Positions 8,134 through 16,280 of a stretch of 64,000 nt of DNA are shown here, one piece after another; positions within the stretch are counted from its first letter, which is position 1, and each line of letters opens with the position of its first letter. Source of the DNA: Pseudoxanthomonas dokdonensis (lineage in GTDB: Bacteria; Pseudomonadota; Gammaproteobacteria; Xanthomonadales; Xanthomonadaceae); assembly GCF_001431405.1 (NCBI RefSeq), contig NZ_LDJL01000013.1, positions 1-64,000 on the forward strand. Reading direction: 5' to 3'. Under the pieces are notes generated by a model, which ran no database searches, was not told the origin of the DNA, and was given only the letters and a program-made list of their open reading frames with translations. The position numbers were made by a program, and so were the translations under genes.

Positions 8134-9359
8134 GGATTCGACTCGGGCTGGATGCTTGGCGTGCTGGTTGATGCCGGCGCTGATTGCAGTGCCTGCAATA
8201 TGCTGAGTCCGGCGCGACCGTCGGCAGGCGTGATGCCAAGCCGTTGTTGTTCCTGCTGGATCGCACGGCGGGTGTTGCTGCCGACCATGCCATCGACTTC
8301 GCCGATGTCGTAGCCGCGTTCCAGCAACAGGGTCTGCAGCTGCCGCCGCTGTGCCCGCGACAGGCCGGGGTCATCGGTTGGCCAGGCGCTGATGATGCCG
8401 GGCTTGCCGCGCAACCGATCCGACAGCAGCGCGATCGCCAGTGCATAGCTCTCGGCGGCATTGTAGGAATAGATCGCGTCGTAATTGCGGGTCACCAGGA
8501 ATGCCGGCCCCTGTACGCCGGTCGGCACCAGGATGGCGGCGTTGCCGTTGCCGGACAGGGCGCTGCCGTCGATGCCAGTAACGCCTTGCGCCGCCCACGC
8601 CGATATCGGTTTACGCGCCTTGCGCCCGGCCGCGGCGGCATTGAAACCCGCCGGCAACCTGACCTCGTAACCCCAGCTCTCACCGCTGCGCCAGCCGGCG
8701 CGCTTCAGGTAATTGGCGGTTGATGCCAGCGCGTCGGGAATGCTGGCAACCAGATCACGACGACCATCGCCATCCCCATCGACCGCGATGCGGGCATAGG
8801 TGGACGGCATGAACTGAGTGTGGCCGAAGGCGCCGGCCCAGGATCCGGTCAGGCCTTCGGCCTGGATATCGCCAGCCTGCAGCAGCTTGAGCGTGGCGAT
8901 GAACTCGCCGCGGAAGAAATCCTGCCGGCGTCCGTTGCAGGACAGCGTCGACAGCGACACCAGCAACGGGCGCTTGCCGAAGATGCGGCCGTAGTTGCTT
9001 TCCACGCCCCAGACCGCGACCACGGTTGCGGCATCCACGCCGTAATCGCGCTCGACCTGATCCAGTACGTCGCGGTACTGCGCCAGCATCGCCTGGCCAT
9101 CGGCCACGCGTTCGTCATCGACCAGAGCGGCCAGATAATCCCATAGCGGGGTGCTGAATTCCGGTTGCTTGTCCAGCAACTCCAGCACGCTCATGTCCGG
9201 CTGCAGATCGGCGGTGAAGCGGTTGAATGATTCGGCATTCACGCCCTGGGCGGCGGCCTGTGTCTGCAGCCGTGACAGGCACTGATCGAATGCCGGGTCG
9301 GCATGCGCGCCGGCCATGGCGGCCAGCGCCAGCAGCGGTGTCATCGAACGAAGCATCAT
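8130..9359 (-). CDS. mltB: Lytic murein transglycosylase (MltB type) with C-terminal peptidoglycan-binding domain
   Basis: A periplasmic enzyme that cleaves the glycan strand of peptidoglycan with formation of 1,6-anhydroMurNAc. From the ATG at 9359 it has 409 residues and a signal peptide ending near AGAHA; GGAAG lies 8 bases upstream, whereas the ATG at 9371 lacks one. The catalytic glutamate is in VWGVESNYG (about residue 120), followed by SWAGAFGHTQFMPSTY, which is characteristic of SltB/MltB. The last 60 residues (LLERGYDIGEVDGMVGSNTRRAI) form a PG_binding_1 domain. No lipobox cysteine is present, so it is probably soluble periplasmic rather than a lipoprotein like E. coli MltB. Confidence 0.9.
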   Translation of the reverse strand: MMLRSMTPLLALAAMAGAHADPAFDQCLSRLQTQAAAQGVNAESFNRFTADLQPDMSVLELLDKQPEFSTPLWDYLAALVDDERVADGQAMLAQYRDVLDQVERDYGVDAATVVAVWGVESNYGRIFGKRPLLVSLSTLSCNGRRQDFFRGEFIATLKLLQAGDIQAEGLTGSWAGAFGHTQFMPSTYARIAVDGDGDGRRDLVASIPDALASTANYLKRAGWRSGESWGYEVRLPAGFNAAAAGRKARKPISAWAAQGVTGIDGSALSGNGNAAILVPTGVQGPAFLVTRNYDAIYSYNAAESYALAIALLSDRLRGKPGIISAWPTDDPGLSRAQRRQLQTLLLERGYDIGEVDGMVGSNTRRAIQQEQQRLGITPADGRAGLSILQALQSAPASTSTPSIQPESNP

Positions 9360-9498
9360 GTCGTCTTCCATTGCGACCGGGGGGAGACGCTACTTTGCCG
9401 GGTTCGCCCGTTCAAGGCGAGTGAGCATCGGCAATGGGTCAGGCGGCGCTCAGTCGGGTGAGGTGGCTTGCATCAGCGCCAAACGAATGCACGTGGCA

Positions 9499-9888
9499 TC
9501 AATAATGCTCGCCGTCGAGATAGAACCAGCGGCCATCGCGGCGCACGAAGTGGCTGAGTTCGTGTATGCGCACGGCGCGGCCGCCACCGATCCGGTAACG
9601 GGCGATGAATTCGACATCGGCACGGTCATCGCCGGTGACACGATGCTGCCTGATGGACAGGCCCAGCCAGGTGGTAGCGGGTGTGCTTGCGTCGAGATCG
9701 GCCGGGCAGGTGCCCGGATCCCAGGTCGCGCGCAGATAGTCGGTGTCAGCCAATACGTAGGCGCTGTAACGCGAACGCATCAGCTGTTCGGCATCGGCGG
9801 CGGCGCTGCCTGTGTGGCAAGGCCCGCAGCAATCGGCGTAGTGGCGACCACTGCCACACGGGCATGCCTTCGCTACCGCCACCGCCAT
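9499..9888 (-). CDS. ychJ: YchJ family protein (SEC-C zinc motif, NTF2-like)
   Basis: A small 129-residue protein of the UPF0225/YchJ family. The N-terminus holds a SEC-C zinc-binding motif (CPCGSGRHYADCC, residues 9-21), and the rest is an NTF2-like fold ending in a DGRWFYLDGE segment. The molecular function is not established. The ATG at 9888 overlaps the folE stop (TGATG), so it is probably co-transcribed with and coupled to folE. A longer in-frame reading up to 10236 only covers folE in another frame and is not real. Confidence 0.88.
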   Translation of the reverse strand: MAVAVAKACPCGSGRHYADCCGPCHTGSAAADAEQLMRSRYSAYVLADTDYLRATWDPGTCPADLDASTPATTWLGLSIRQHRVTGDDRADVEFIARYRIGGGRAVRIHELSHFVRRDGRWFYLDGEHY

Positions 9889-10499
9889 CAGCGGCGGCTG
9901 CCGCCGGCTTCGATGAAGCGCAGGAACTCTGTGCGGGTACGCGCGTCCTCGCGGAACTCGCCCAGCATCTTCGAAGTCACCATGCTGACGCCACGCTTGT
10001 GCACGCCACGGGTGGTCATGCATTCGTGCGCACCCTCGACTACCACCGCGACGCCACGCGGCTGAAGCACGTCCTGGATGCACTGGGCGATCTGCGCGGT
10101 CATTTTTTCCTGCACCTGGAAGCGACGCGCATAGGCATCGACCACCCGCGCCAGCTTGCTGATGCCGACCACCTTGCCATCGGGCAGGTAGCCGACGTGG
10201 ACCTTGCCGATGATCGGCGCCATGTGATGCTCGCAATGGCTTTCATATTCGATGTCGCGCAGCACGATCATCTCGTCGTAGCCGGCGACTTCCTCGAACG
10301 TGCGCTGCAGGTACTCGCGCGGATCGATCTGGTAGCCGCTGAACCAGTCGCGATACGCCTTGGCCACGCGCTTGGGGGTGTCCTGCAGGCCTTCGCGGGC
10401 GACATCCTCGCCGGCCCAGCGCAGCAGCACGCGCACGGCGTCTTCGGCCTGCTGCTGGGTGACGGCGGGGTCGACGGGAGATTTGCTGGAATCGGTCAT
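9888..10499 (-). CDS. folE: GTP cyclohydrolase I
   Basis: A 203-residue enzyme that converts GTP to 7,8-dihydroneopterin triphosphate, the first step of folate (and queuosine) synthesis. Zinc ligands are visible in [11 protein letters not shown] and in [23 protein letters not shown] near the N-terminus is also typical. AAGGAAG lies 11 bases upstream of the ATG at 10499. It sits between the glutaredoxin-MauE gene and ychJ on the same strand with small gaps, which suggests one transcript, but folE may also have its own promoter in the 64-base gap. Confidence 0.97.
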   Translation of the reverse strand: MTDSSKSPVDPAVTQQQAEDAVRVLLRWAGEDVAREGLQDTPKRVAKAYRDWFSGYQIDPREYLQRTFEEVAGYDEMIVLRDIEYESHCEHHMAPIIGKVHVGYLPDGKVVGISKLARVVDAYARRFQVQEKMTAQIAQCIQDVLQPRGVAVVVEGAHECMTTRGVHKRGVSMVTSKMLGEFREDARTRTEFLRFIEAGGSRR

Positions 10500-10563
10500 G
10501 GGGGTGGGGCTTCCTTGACGGGTCGTTGATCGTAACCGATCACGCCTGCGCCACCGCCGGCCT

Positions 10564-11373
10564 TCAGTGCATGGCGTGGCCGAGTCCGGGCAGCAGGCCG
10601 CTGCCGGCCAGCCACATCCACACCGCCATCGCGATCATCATCAGGTTCTCGACCAGCGAGACGAAGCCCAACGGGACTTTGCTCGCGCCACCGACGCAGG
10701 CGCATTTGAGCTCGCGGCGGTCGATGTAGACCGCCTTGAACACCGATACCGCCCCGACCGTGCCGATGAACAACGCCAGCGGGATCGACAGCCAGTTGCC
10801 AACGCCGGCAATCATCAGGATGCCAGCGCTGCCTTCGGCAAGCGGGTACAGGTATGAATACGGCACCCAGCGCCGGGCCAGCAGATCGTAGTTGAGGAAC
10901 ATCGTCGCGAAGCGCTCGACATCCTGCAGCTTCAGCAGCGCCAGCACCGTCATGCTGAAACCGACAAACCAACCCAGCGCCTGCCATGTCCAGGGCGAAC
11001 CGAAGGCGGCGTGGCTGGCCGCCAGCGCCATCAACGCGGCCATCGCGAACAGTGCGGCCACGGGGCGGTAGCTGCTGGCGTCGGGGTCGGCGACCGCTTT
11101 GCCGAGATGGCGGCGCAGATCGTCATGCCCGCCGATCCGGCGTCCGTCGATGAACACCTGTGGTGTGGTCGCAACGGCGTGCTCGCGCTTGAATGCGTCG
11201 GTGGCTTCGCGGGAGGTCAGCCAGCGATCGTCAACCACGAAGCCCTGGCTGCGCAGCAGATGCAGCGCTTTCAGTCCGTACGGGCAAACGTGTTTGTCCA
11301 TGACCATGCGATAGAGGACCGCGGTCCGGGTCGGGCTGTCAGTGCTGCTGGCGGGTGCGGATCTGTGATTCAT
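10564..11373 (-). CDS. Glutaredoxin-MauE fusion membrane protein
   Basis: A 269-residue fusion. Residues about 16-95 form a glutaredoxin-like domain with a monothiol-type CPYG motif (Cys30) and the cis-proline TTPQVF (69-74). Residues 103-258 contain four or five membrane helices of the MauE/DoxX type, with a CACVGG motif (Cys224, Cys226) near a loop. MauE-type proteins are linked to disulfide formation or thiol shuttling across the inner membrane; the combination suggests movement of electrons between a cytosolic thiol domain and membrane cysteines. The ATG at 11373 is favoured because it lies just inside a MerR-type promoter region; the longer ORF runs through the divergent merR gene. Substrate unknown. 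Confidence 0.78.
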   Translation of the reverse strand: MNHRSAPASSTDSPTRTAVLYRMVMDKHVCPYGLKALHLLRSQGFVVDDRWLTSREATDAFKREHAVATTPQVFIDGRRIGGHDDLRRHLGKAVADPDASSYRPVAALFAMAALMALAASHAAFGSPWTWQALGWFVGFSMTVLALLKLQDVERFATMFLNYDLLARRWVPYSYLYPLAEGSAGILMIAGVGNWLSIPLALFIGTVGAVSVFKAVYIDRRELKCACVGGASKVPLGFVSLVENLMMIAMAVWMWLAGSGLLPGLGHAMH

Positions 11374-11413
11374 GTCGGTGCTCGCCTTGGCGGCTTGTGG
11401 CCGCAGGAAAGTC

Positions 11414-11445
11414 ACAATAAGCTCCGTACCCCGGTACGGAGTCAA
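11414..11445 (-). promoter_or_regulatory. MerR-family operator/promoter with 19-bp spacer
   Basis: On the minus strand TTGACT (complement of 11440-11445) and TTATTG (complement of 11415-11420) are separated by 19 bases, the over-long spacer typical of MerR-activated promoters. The spacer holds a perfect dyad CTCCGTACC-CC-GGTACGGAG (11422-11441), nearly the same as the classic mer operator (ACTCCGTAC...GTACGGA). It would drive the glutaredoxin-MauE gene and cover the start of the divergent merR gene. Confidence 0.8.
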
Positions 11446-11448
11446 GCC

Positions 11449-11847
11449 ATGGACCTCTCGATTGCCCGATTTGCCGAAGCCGGTGGCGTCGGCGTCGAAA
11501 CCGTGCGTTTCTACCAGCGCAAAGGCTTGCTGCCCGTGCCGGCCAGAGCCGGCGGCATTCGTCGCTACGGCGAGTCGGACGTGCGCCAGCTGCGTTTCAT
11601 CCGCATGGCCCAGCGGGCTGGCTTCAGCCTCGGCGAAATCGGCGAGCTGATTGCCCTGGACAGCGGCCAGGACCGGCGCCGGGTCCGTGAACTGGCGCAG
11701 GCGCGGCTGCTCAAGCTGGAGCAGCAGATCGCGGAGCTGCAGCAGGCCCGCGACAGCCTGCGCCAGCTGGCCGGGCAATGCGCCGATGGTGCGCCCGGGC
11801 CGTGCCCGATCCTGGCCGCGTTCGACGCCGGCGCGGCTTCGATGTGA
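11449..11847 (+). CDS. MerR-family transcriptional regulator
   Basis: A 132-residue regulator that would twist the over-spaced promoter next to it to activate the divergent glutaredoxin-MauE gene. The winged HTH (FAEAGGVGVETVRFYQRKGLL) is at residues 8-28, followed by the dimerisation helix (about 75-108) and a short effector loop with two cysteines, Cys111 and Cys119 (CADGAPGPC). Mercury-sensing MerR uses three cysteines (82, 117 and 126 in Tn501 numbering). The last two have equivalents here, but the first does not: the region around residues 71-80 has no cysteine. The inducer is therefore probably not handled as in Tn501 MerR. The ATG at 11449 lies 4 bases from the -35 of the opposite promoter. 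Confidence 0.85.
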   Translation: MDLSIARFAEAGGVGVETVRFYQRKGLLPVPARAGGIRRYGESDVRQLRFIRMAQRAGFSLGEIGELIALDSGQDRRRVRELAQARLLKLEQQIAELQQARDSLRQLAGQCADGAPGPCPILAAFDAGAASM

Positions 11848-11954
11848 GCCGGGGCATGCCTCCACGCTGCAACTGAACCTGCCTTGCCGTGCGAATTCCG
11901 ACCGCCGGCTGGCAGCGCCCACTGATGTAAAATTGCCGCCCTTTGAGCGGTAGC

Positions 11955-12788
11955 GTGGCAAACGTGCAACAGCGGACACCGGTCGCCGGGCCGGCGTTCA
12001 TTCGACAATTGGCTCAGCTGCTGCAGCTGGACGTACCCGGCTGCGCGCAGCCTTTGTCCGAGCGCCTGAGCCAGTGGTTTGACTGGAATCGGGCGGTAGC
12101 GCTGTCGCGCGCGCTGGACAATCCGGCCGTGGCCGCCGAGCCGGCGGCGACTACCAGTGGCTCGCCGGCCGATGAGTACCGCCGCCTGCGCGAAGGACTG
12201 GAGCGCTCGATCGCGCGCCTGGACGACCCCGCCAGCATTGTCATGCCACCTCCACGCAACCGCAGCGACGCGTCCGGCGGGAGAGCGGATTTCGAGCCCT
12301 TCCGCCAGCATTACCTGGGCCTGCAGCGCTCGATGCTGGCCGCCAGCGGTCGCCTGCGCGGCAGCCTGCGCGACCTGCTGGCCACCCGTGGCGCCGACAA
12401 TGCCCGCCTGGCCGAACTGGACGCGGTCATGGAAATGACCATCAGCCCGCGTGAACAGACGTTGCTGGCCAGCGTGCCGATGCTGCTGGGCCAGCATTTC
12501 GCGCGCCTGCGGCAAGCCCATGTCGCGGCGTCGGTCAGCGACGCCGGCGAGCTGGCGGGCGTGGTGGCTGCGGTCGAGGCCGGCAGCGTGGCAAGCGACG
12601 GCGCGGAACCGCTGGCGCCCACCGCTCCGGTCACCGCTGACAGCGGGGCTGGTGCCGATGACGAGGTCTGGCTGGCCAGCTTCCGACGCCACATGCAGGA
12701 CGTATTACGCGCCGAACTGGACGTTCGTTTCCAACCCATCGAAGGCCTGCTCGCAGCACTTCGTCATTCGCAGGCAATGCCGTCATGA
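11955..12788 (+). CDS. DUF3348 family protein, first gene of a MotAB/ZorAB-like cassette
   Basis: A protein of about 277 residues that I recognise as DUF3348 from its opening QQRTPVAGPAFIRQLAQLL and its helical body (FEPFRQHYLGLQRSMLAASGRLRGSLRDLLA). It has no signal peptide or membrane segment, so it is probably cytosolic. The only starts are GTG (11955) or TTG (11943); GTG is chosen because the family begins close to it. The low-complexity linker (about residues 190-230, rich in A, G and V) separates a C-terminal helix. Its stop overlaps the ATG of the next gene (ATGA), so it is coupled to the MotA-like protein. The function is unknown; the context suggests a cytosolic partner of the membrane complex. 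Confidence 0.7.
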   Translation: MANVQQRTPVAGPAFIRQLAQLLQLDVPGCAQPLSERLSQWFDWNRAVALSRALDNPAVAAEPAATTSGSPADEYRRLREGLERSIARLDDPASIVMPPPRNRSDASGGRADFEPFRQHYLGLQRSMLAASGRLRGSLRDLLATRGADNARLAELDAVMEMTISPREQTLLASVPMLLGQHFARLRQAHVAASVSDAGELAGVVAAVEAGSVASDGAEPLAPTAPVTADSGAGADDEVWLASFRRHMQDVLRAELDVRFQPIEGLLAALRHSQAMPS

Positions 12789-14884
12789 ACAAGAATCCCC
12801 TGATCCCCGCCCTGTTTTTCATCGGCCTGGTGCCGGCCTGCTGGATTGGTGCCGGTTACCTCGGCAACCACCCGCTGGGCGTACTGGTGGCCCTGCTGAT
12901 CCTGGCCTGCTACCTGACCGGCGGCATCGAGCTGCATCGTTACCGCCAGGCCAGCGCGACCCTGGCGGTGGCGTTGGCCCAGCCGTATGCGGACGCCAGC
13001 CCGTTGGCATCTTGGCTGCAACCGCTGCATCCGGGCATCCGCAATGCGGTGCGGATGCGCATCGAGAACGAGCGCAGCGCGCTGCCGGCGCCGGCATTGA
13101 CGCCGTATCTGGTCGGTCTGCTGGTGTTGCTGGGCATGCTCGGCACCCTGCTCGGCATGATGGCGACCCTGCGCGGCACCGGCCTGGCACTGGAAACGGC
13201 CACCGATCTGGAAGCCATCCGCGGTTCGCTGGCGGCGCCGGTGCAGGGGCTGGGCTTCACCTTCGGGACGTCGATCGCCGGTGTCGCCAGTTCGGCGATG
13301 CTCGGTCTGGTCTCGGCACTGTGCCGGCGCGAGCGGTTGCAGCTGGTGCAGCAGTTGGATACGGCGATTGCCGGACCGTTGCGGGCGCATTCGCTGTCGC
13401 ACCAGCGCGAGCAGGCGTTTGAACTGCAGCAGCAACAGGCGGCCTTGCTGCCAGCACTGGTCGAACGGCTGGAAGCCATTGCCACCGGCATCGCCCGCCA
13501 GGGCGCGGACAACGGCGAGCAACTGGCCGCGCGCCAGCAGGAATTCCATCAGCGCACCGAGGCCGCGTACGTGAAGCTGGCCGAGGTCCTGCAGCAATCG
13601 TTGCAGGCCGGCGTCGAAAAAAGCGCGCGTGCGGTCGGCGATATCGTGCAGCCTGCAGTGCAGCAGACCCTGGATGGACTGGCCCGCGAAACCACCGCCA
13701 TCCATGCCAGCGTCGGCGCAGCCGTGCAGCAGCAACTGGATGCCCTGTCGAACGGCTTCAGCCAGGCCAGCGAGGTCGCCGCCAGCAGCTGGCAAGCCGC
13801 ATTGGCAGAGCAGCAGCGCAATCACCAGGCGCTGGCCGGTGAACTGCAACAGACCCTGCAGCAGTTCAGCACGGGCTTCAGCCAGCAATCGACCGAACTG
13901 CTGGCGGCGGTGTCGCAGCAGCTGGACAGCGGCGCACGCCAACTGGCCGAAGCTGGCGACACGTTGCTGGCGCAGCAGCGCCACGCCCATGCCGAACTGG
14001 CCGACGCGCATGCGCAGGCCCAGCAGGCGTCGGCGGCACGCTTCGGCGAATACGCGGCCAGCCTGGTCGAGGCCGTCGAACAGTCGCAGCTGCAGCTGCA
14101 GCAGGCACTGGCGGCGCAGGATGGACAACGGCTGGCAGCATGGTCGGATCAGCTGGCATCGACCAGCGCCACCCTGCGCGAAGACTGGCAGCAGGCCGGC
14201 AACCAGACCGCGCAACTGCAGCAGCAGATCTGCGATGCGCTGGCCAGCACCGCGCGCGACATCACCGCGCAGGCACAGCGCCATGCCAGCCAGACCATCG
14301 CCGAAATCTCGCAGCTGGTGCAAAGCGCTTCGGAAGCCCCGCGCGCGGCCGCCGAAGTGATCGCCGAGCTGCGCCAGCAGCTGTCGGACAGCATGGTCCG
14401 CGACACCGGCATGCTGGAAGAACGCAACCAGTTGATGGACACGCTGCAGACGTTGATGGGCGCGATCAACCACGCCTCGAGCGAACAGCGCACAGCCATC
14501 GATGCGCTGGTCGCCACTTCCGCGGATCTGCTGGAACGGGTCGGCAATCGATTCAGTGATCACATCGAAGGCGAGACCGGCAAGCTCGGCGAGATCGCCG
14601 CCCAGGTCGCGGTCGGCGCCAGCGAAGTCGCCAGCCTTGGCGAATCACTGGGCGCGTCGGTGCAGCTGTTCGGCCACAGCAACGAGCAGTTGTTGGCGCG
14701 CCTGCAGAGCATTGAAACCGCACTCGACAAATCGATGGCACGCAGTGACGAACAACTGGCCTATTACGTGGCCCAGGCGCGCGAAGTCATTGACCTCAAC
14801 CTGCTGTCACAGCGCCAGATCATGGCCGATCTGCAGCAACTGGCAGGCCGCGATCCAGCGGCCGCCGACGCAGAAGCAGCATGA
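12785..14884 (+). CDS. DUF802 MotA/TolQ/ZorA-like membrane protein with a very long coiled-coil tail
   Basis: A 699-residue protein with four predicted membrane helices: about 7-25, 30-47, 107-127 and 153-180. The last pair (GMLGTLLGMMATLRG; GLGFTFGTSIAGVASSAMLGL) carries the pattern of the MotA/TolQ/ExbB proton-channel domain. Residues about 185-690 are almost entirely Ala/Gln/Glu-rich coiled coil with no globular domain visible. This layout, a MotA-type channel with a roughly 500-residue cytoplasmic tail, is that of ZorA of the Zorya anti-phage system. Start and stop overlap the neighbouring genes by 4 bases, so it should form a complex with the OmpA-domain protein that follows. DUF802 is assigned from memory of the family; the ion-channel role is inferred. 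Confidence 0.78.
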   Translation: MNKNPLIPALFFIGLVPACWIGAGYLGNHPLGVLVALLILACYLTGGIELHRYRQASATLAVALAQPYADASPLASWLQPLHPGIRNAVRMRIENERSALPAPALTPYLVGLLVLLGMLGTLLGMMATLRGTGLALETATDLEAIRGSLAAPVQGLGFTFGTSIAGVASSAMLGLVSALCRRERLQLVQQLDTAIAGPLRAHSLSHQREQAFELQQQQAALLPALVERLEAIATGIARQGADNGEQLAARQQEFHQRTEAAYVKLAEVLQQSLQAGVEKSARAVGDIVQPAVQQTLDGLARETTAIHASVGAAVQQQLDALSNGFSQASEVAASSWQAALAEQQRNHQALAGELQQTLQQFSTGFSQQSTELLAAVSQQLDSGARQLAEAGDTLLAQQRHAHAELADAHAQAQQASAARFGEYAASLVEAVEQSQLQLQQALAAQDGQRLAAWSDQLASTSATLREDWQQAGNQTAQLQQQICDALASTARDITAQAQRHASQTIAEISQLVQSASEAPRAAAEVIAELRQQLSDSMVRDTGMLEERNQLMDTLQTLMGAINHASSEQRTAIDALVATSADLLERVGNRFSDHIEGETGKLGEIAAQVAVGASEVASLGESLGASVQLFGHSNEQLLARLQSIETALDKSMARSDEQLAYYVAQAREVIDLNLLSQRQIMADLQQLAGRDPAAADAEAA

Positions 14885-15555
14885 GTCTGGAGCACGAACT
14901 CGATGGCGCACTGGAACAGGACGGCGATGCCGGACTGGGCGCGCCGATCTGGGCCAGCTTCGCCGATCTGATGGCGGTATTGCTGGGTGCATTCGTGCTG
15001 ATCCTGGTCGGCGTGATCGCGGTGCAGGCACAGCTCAGTAAACGCCTGGATCAGGAAATCCACCAGCGCAAGCTCGAACAACAACAACGAGAGTCGCTGC
15101 AACAGGCGCTGGCGGTGCCGCTGGCACAGGGCCGGGTGACCCTGGTCGATGGCCGCATCGGCATCAATGGCAGTGTGTTGTTCGCGCTCAACTCCGACCA
15201 GTTGCAGGACGAGGGCCGCGAGGTGATCAAAAGCCTGGCCGCGCCGTTGGCCGGCTACCTGCGATCGCGCCGGGAAATCCTGATGGTCAGCGGCTTCACC
15301 GACGACCGCCAGATTCGCCAGGGCAACCTGCAGTTCGATGACAACTGGGAACTGTCGGCACAACGCGCACTGACCGTTACCCGCACCCTGATTGCCGAAG
15401 GCGTGCCGGCTGACTCGGTGTTCGCCGCCGCGTTCGGTGCCCAGCAACCGGTCAGCTCCAACGCCGACGAAGCCGGCCGTGCCCGCAATCGCCGGGTCGA
15501 GATCGCGCCGATGCCACGGCCATCGAAATCCGTCGCCAGCGATGATGGACGGTAA
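14881..15555 (+). CDS. MotB/ZorB-like protein: one membrane helix plus OmpA peptidoglycan-binding domain
   Basis: A 224-residue inner-membrane protein with a single transmembrane helix (about 22-48). It contains SFADLMAVLLGAFVLI, the equivalent of the MotB/ZorB helix with its proton-carrying aspartate (Asp29 here). A short coiled linker leads to an OmpA-like domain (about 80-215) with the peptidoglycan-binding pattern NWELSAQRA and NRRVEI. It would be the stator half that anchors to the cell wall while the preceding protein forms the ion-driven ring. The ATG overlaps the previous stop (ATGA). The conserved aspartate argues for an energised complex rather than a simple cell-wall anchor. Confidence 0.85.
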   Translation: MSLEHELDGALEQDGDAGLGAPIWASFADLMAVLLGAFVLILVGVIAVQAQLSKRLDQEIHQRKLEQQQRESLQQALAVPLAQGRVTLVDGRIGINGSVLFALNSDQLQDEGREVIKSLAAPLAGYLRSRREILMVSGFTDDRQIRQGNLQFDDNWELSAQRALTVTRTLIAEGVPADSVFAAAFGAQQPVSSNADEAGRARNRRVEIAPMPRPSKSVASDDGR

Positions 15556-16216
15556 ACCGCGCGACAACGCGATGGAGTTGCGCAACACGCTGCAAGGCTG
15601 GTGCGTGCAGGGTGCCGGGCGCATGGACCCTGTGCGCTTCGGCCTGATCCAGGCGCTGGCCGGACGCATCGATCAACACCGCGGGCGGGCACGGCAACTG
15701 CTGCTGCAACGGCTGAGCGGTTTGATCGACACCTATGCCGCTGATCTGAAAGCCTGGCCGCGGAGCGATGCCACGACATCCGCAGCGATCACGGCGCTGC
15801 CCAGTCCGTTGCGCGAACTGCTCGACGAGCTGGCAGTCGCCGGCTCAGGGTCGTCAACGATGGCCGACGGGCAAGCTGCGTCGCCAGCGATCGCAGGTGA
15901 AGATCTGCCAGCCTTGCAGCAGGCGCGCCAGCAATGGACCCGGCTGCGCACCGACAGCCAGCTGCGCGCATCGCTGCAACCGCTGCCGAGCAACGCCGGA
16001 CCGCTGAACTCGGCGGTGCTGGTCCATCGCGCGCTGAGCCTGATGCGCGATGTCTCGCCGGCCTACCTGCAGCACTTCATCCTGTATGCGGACACGCTGT
16101 CATCGCTGCAGCGCCTGCGTGATGAGTATCCAGCACTGGCCAGCGGCGCCCCGGCGGCGAGCGGCAAGATGACGGCCAGGCCGGCACGCAAGCGCAGTCG
16201 TAAACGCACCGGCTGA
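15542..16216 (+). CDS. DUF2894 family protein, last gene of the MotAB/ZorAB-like cassette
   Basis: A protein of about 224 residues that I recognise as DUF2894, with no signal peptide or membrane helix. It is mainly helical, with a conserved-looking C-terminal block (LNSAVLVHRALSLMRDVSPAYLQHFILYADTLSSLQRL) and a lysine/arginine-rich tail (KMTARPARKRSRKR) that could bind nucleic acid or membrane. It begins within the end of the OmpA gene (ATG at 15542 or 15545, 11-14 bases before that stop), so the four genes form one coupled operon. The function is unknown; in the Zorya analogy it takes the place of a cytosolic effector, but no helicase or nuclease motif is visible. Confidence 0.7.
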   Translation: MMDGKPRDNAMELRNTLQGWCVQGAGRMDPVRFGLIQALAGRIDQHRGRARQLLLQRLSGLIDTYAADLKAWPRSDATTSAAITALPSPLRELLDELAVAGSGSSTMADGQAASPAIAGEDLPALQQARQQWTRLRTDSQLRASLQPLPSNAGPLNSAVLVHRALSLMRDVSPAYLQHFILYADTLSSLQRLRDEYPALASGAPAASGKMTARPARKRSRKRTG

Positions 16217-16280
16217 GTCGCAGCGGGCGGAACTGGCGTCCGCCAGCACTGCCGTCAGTTGAACGCCGGTCGCTGCCGCT

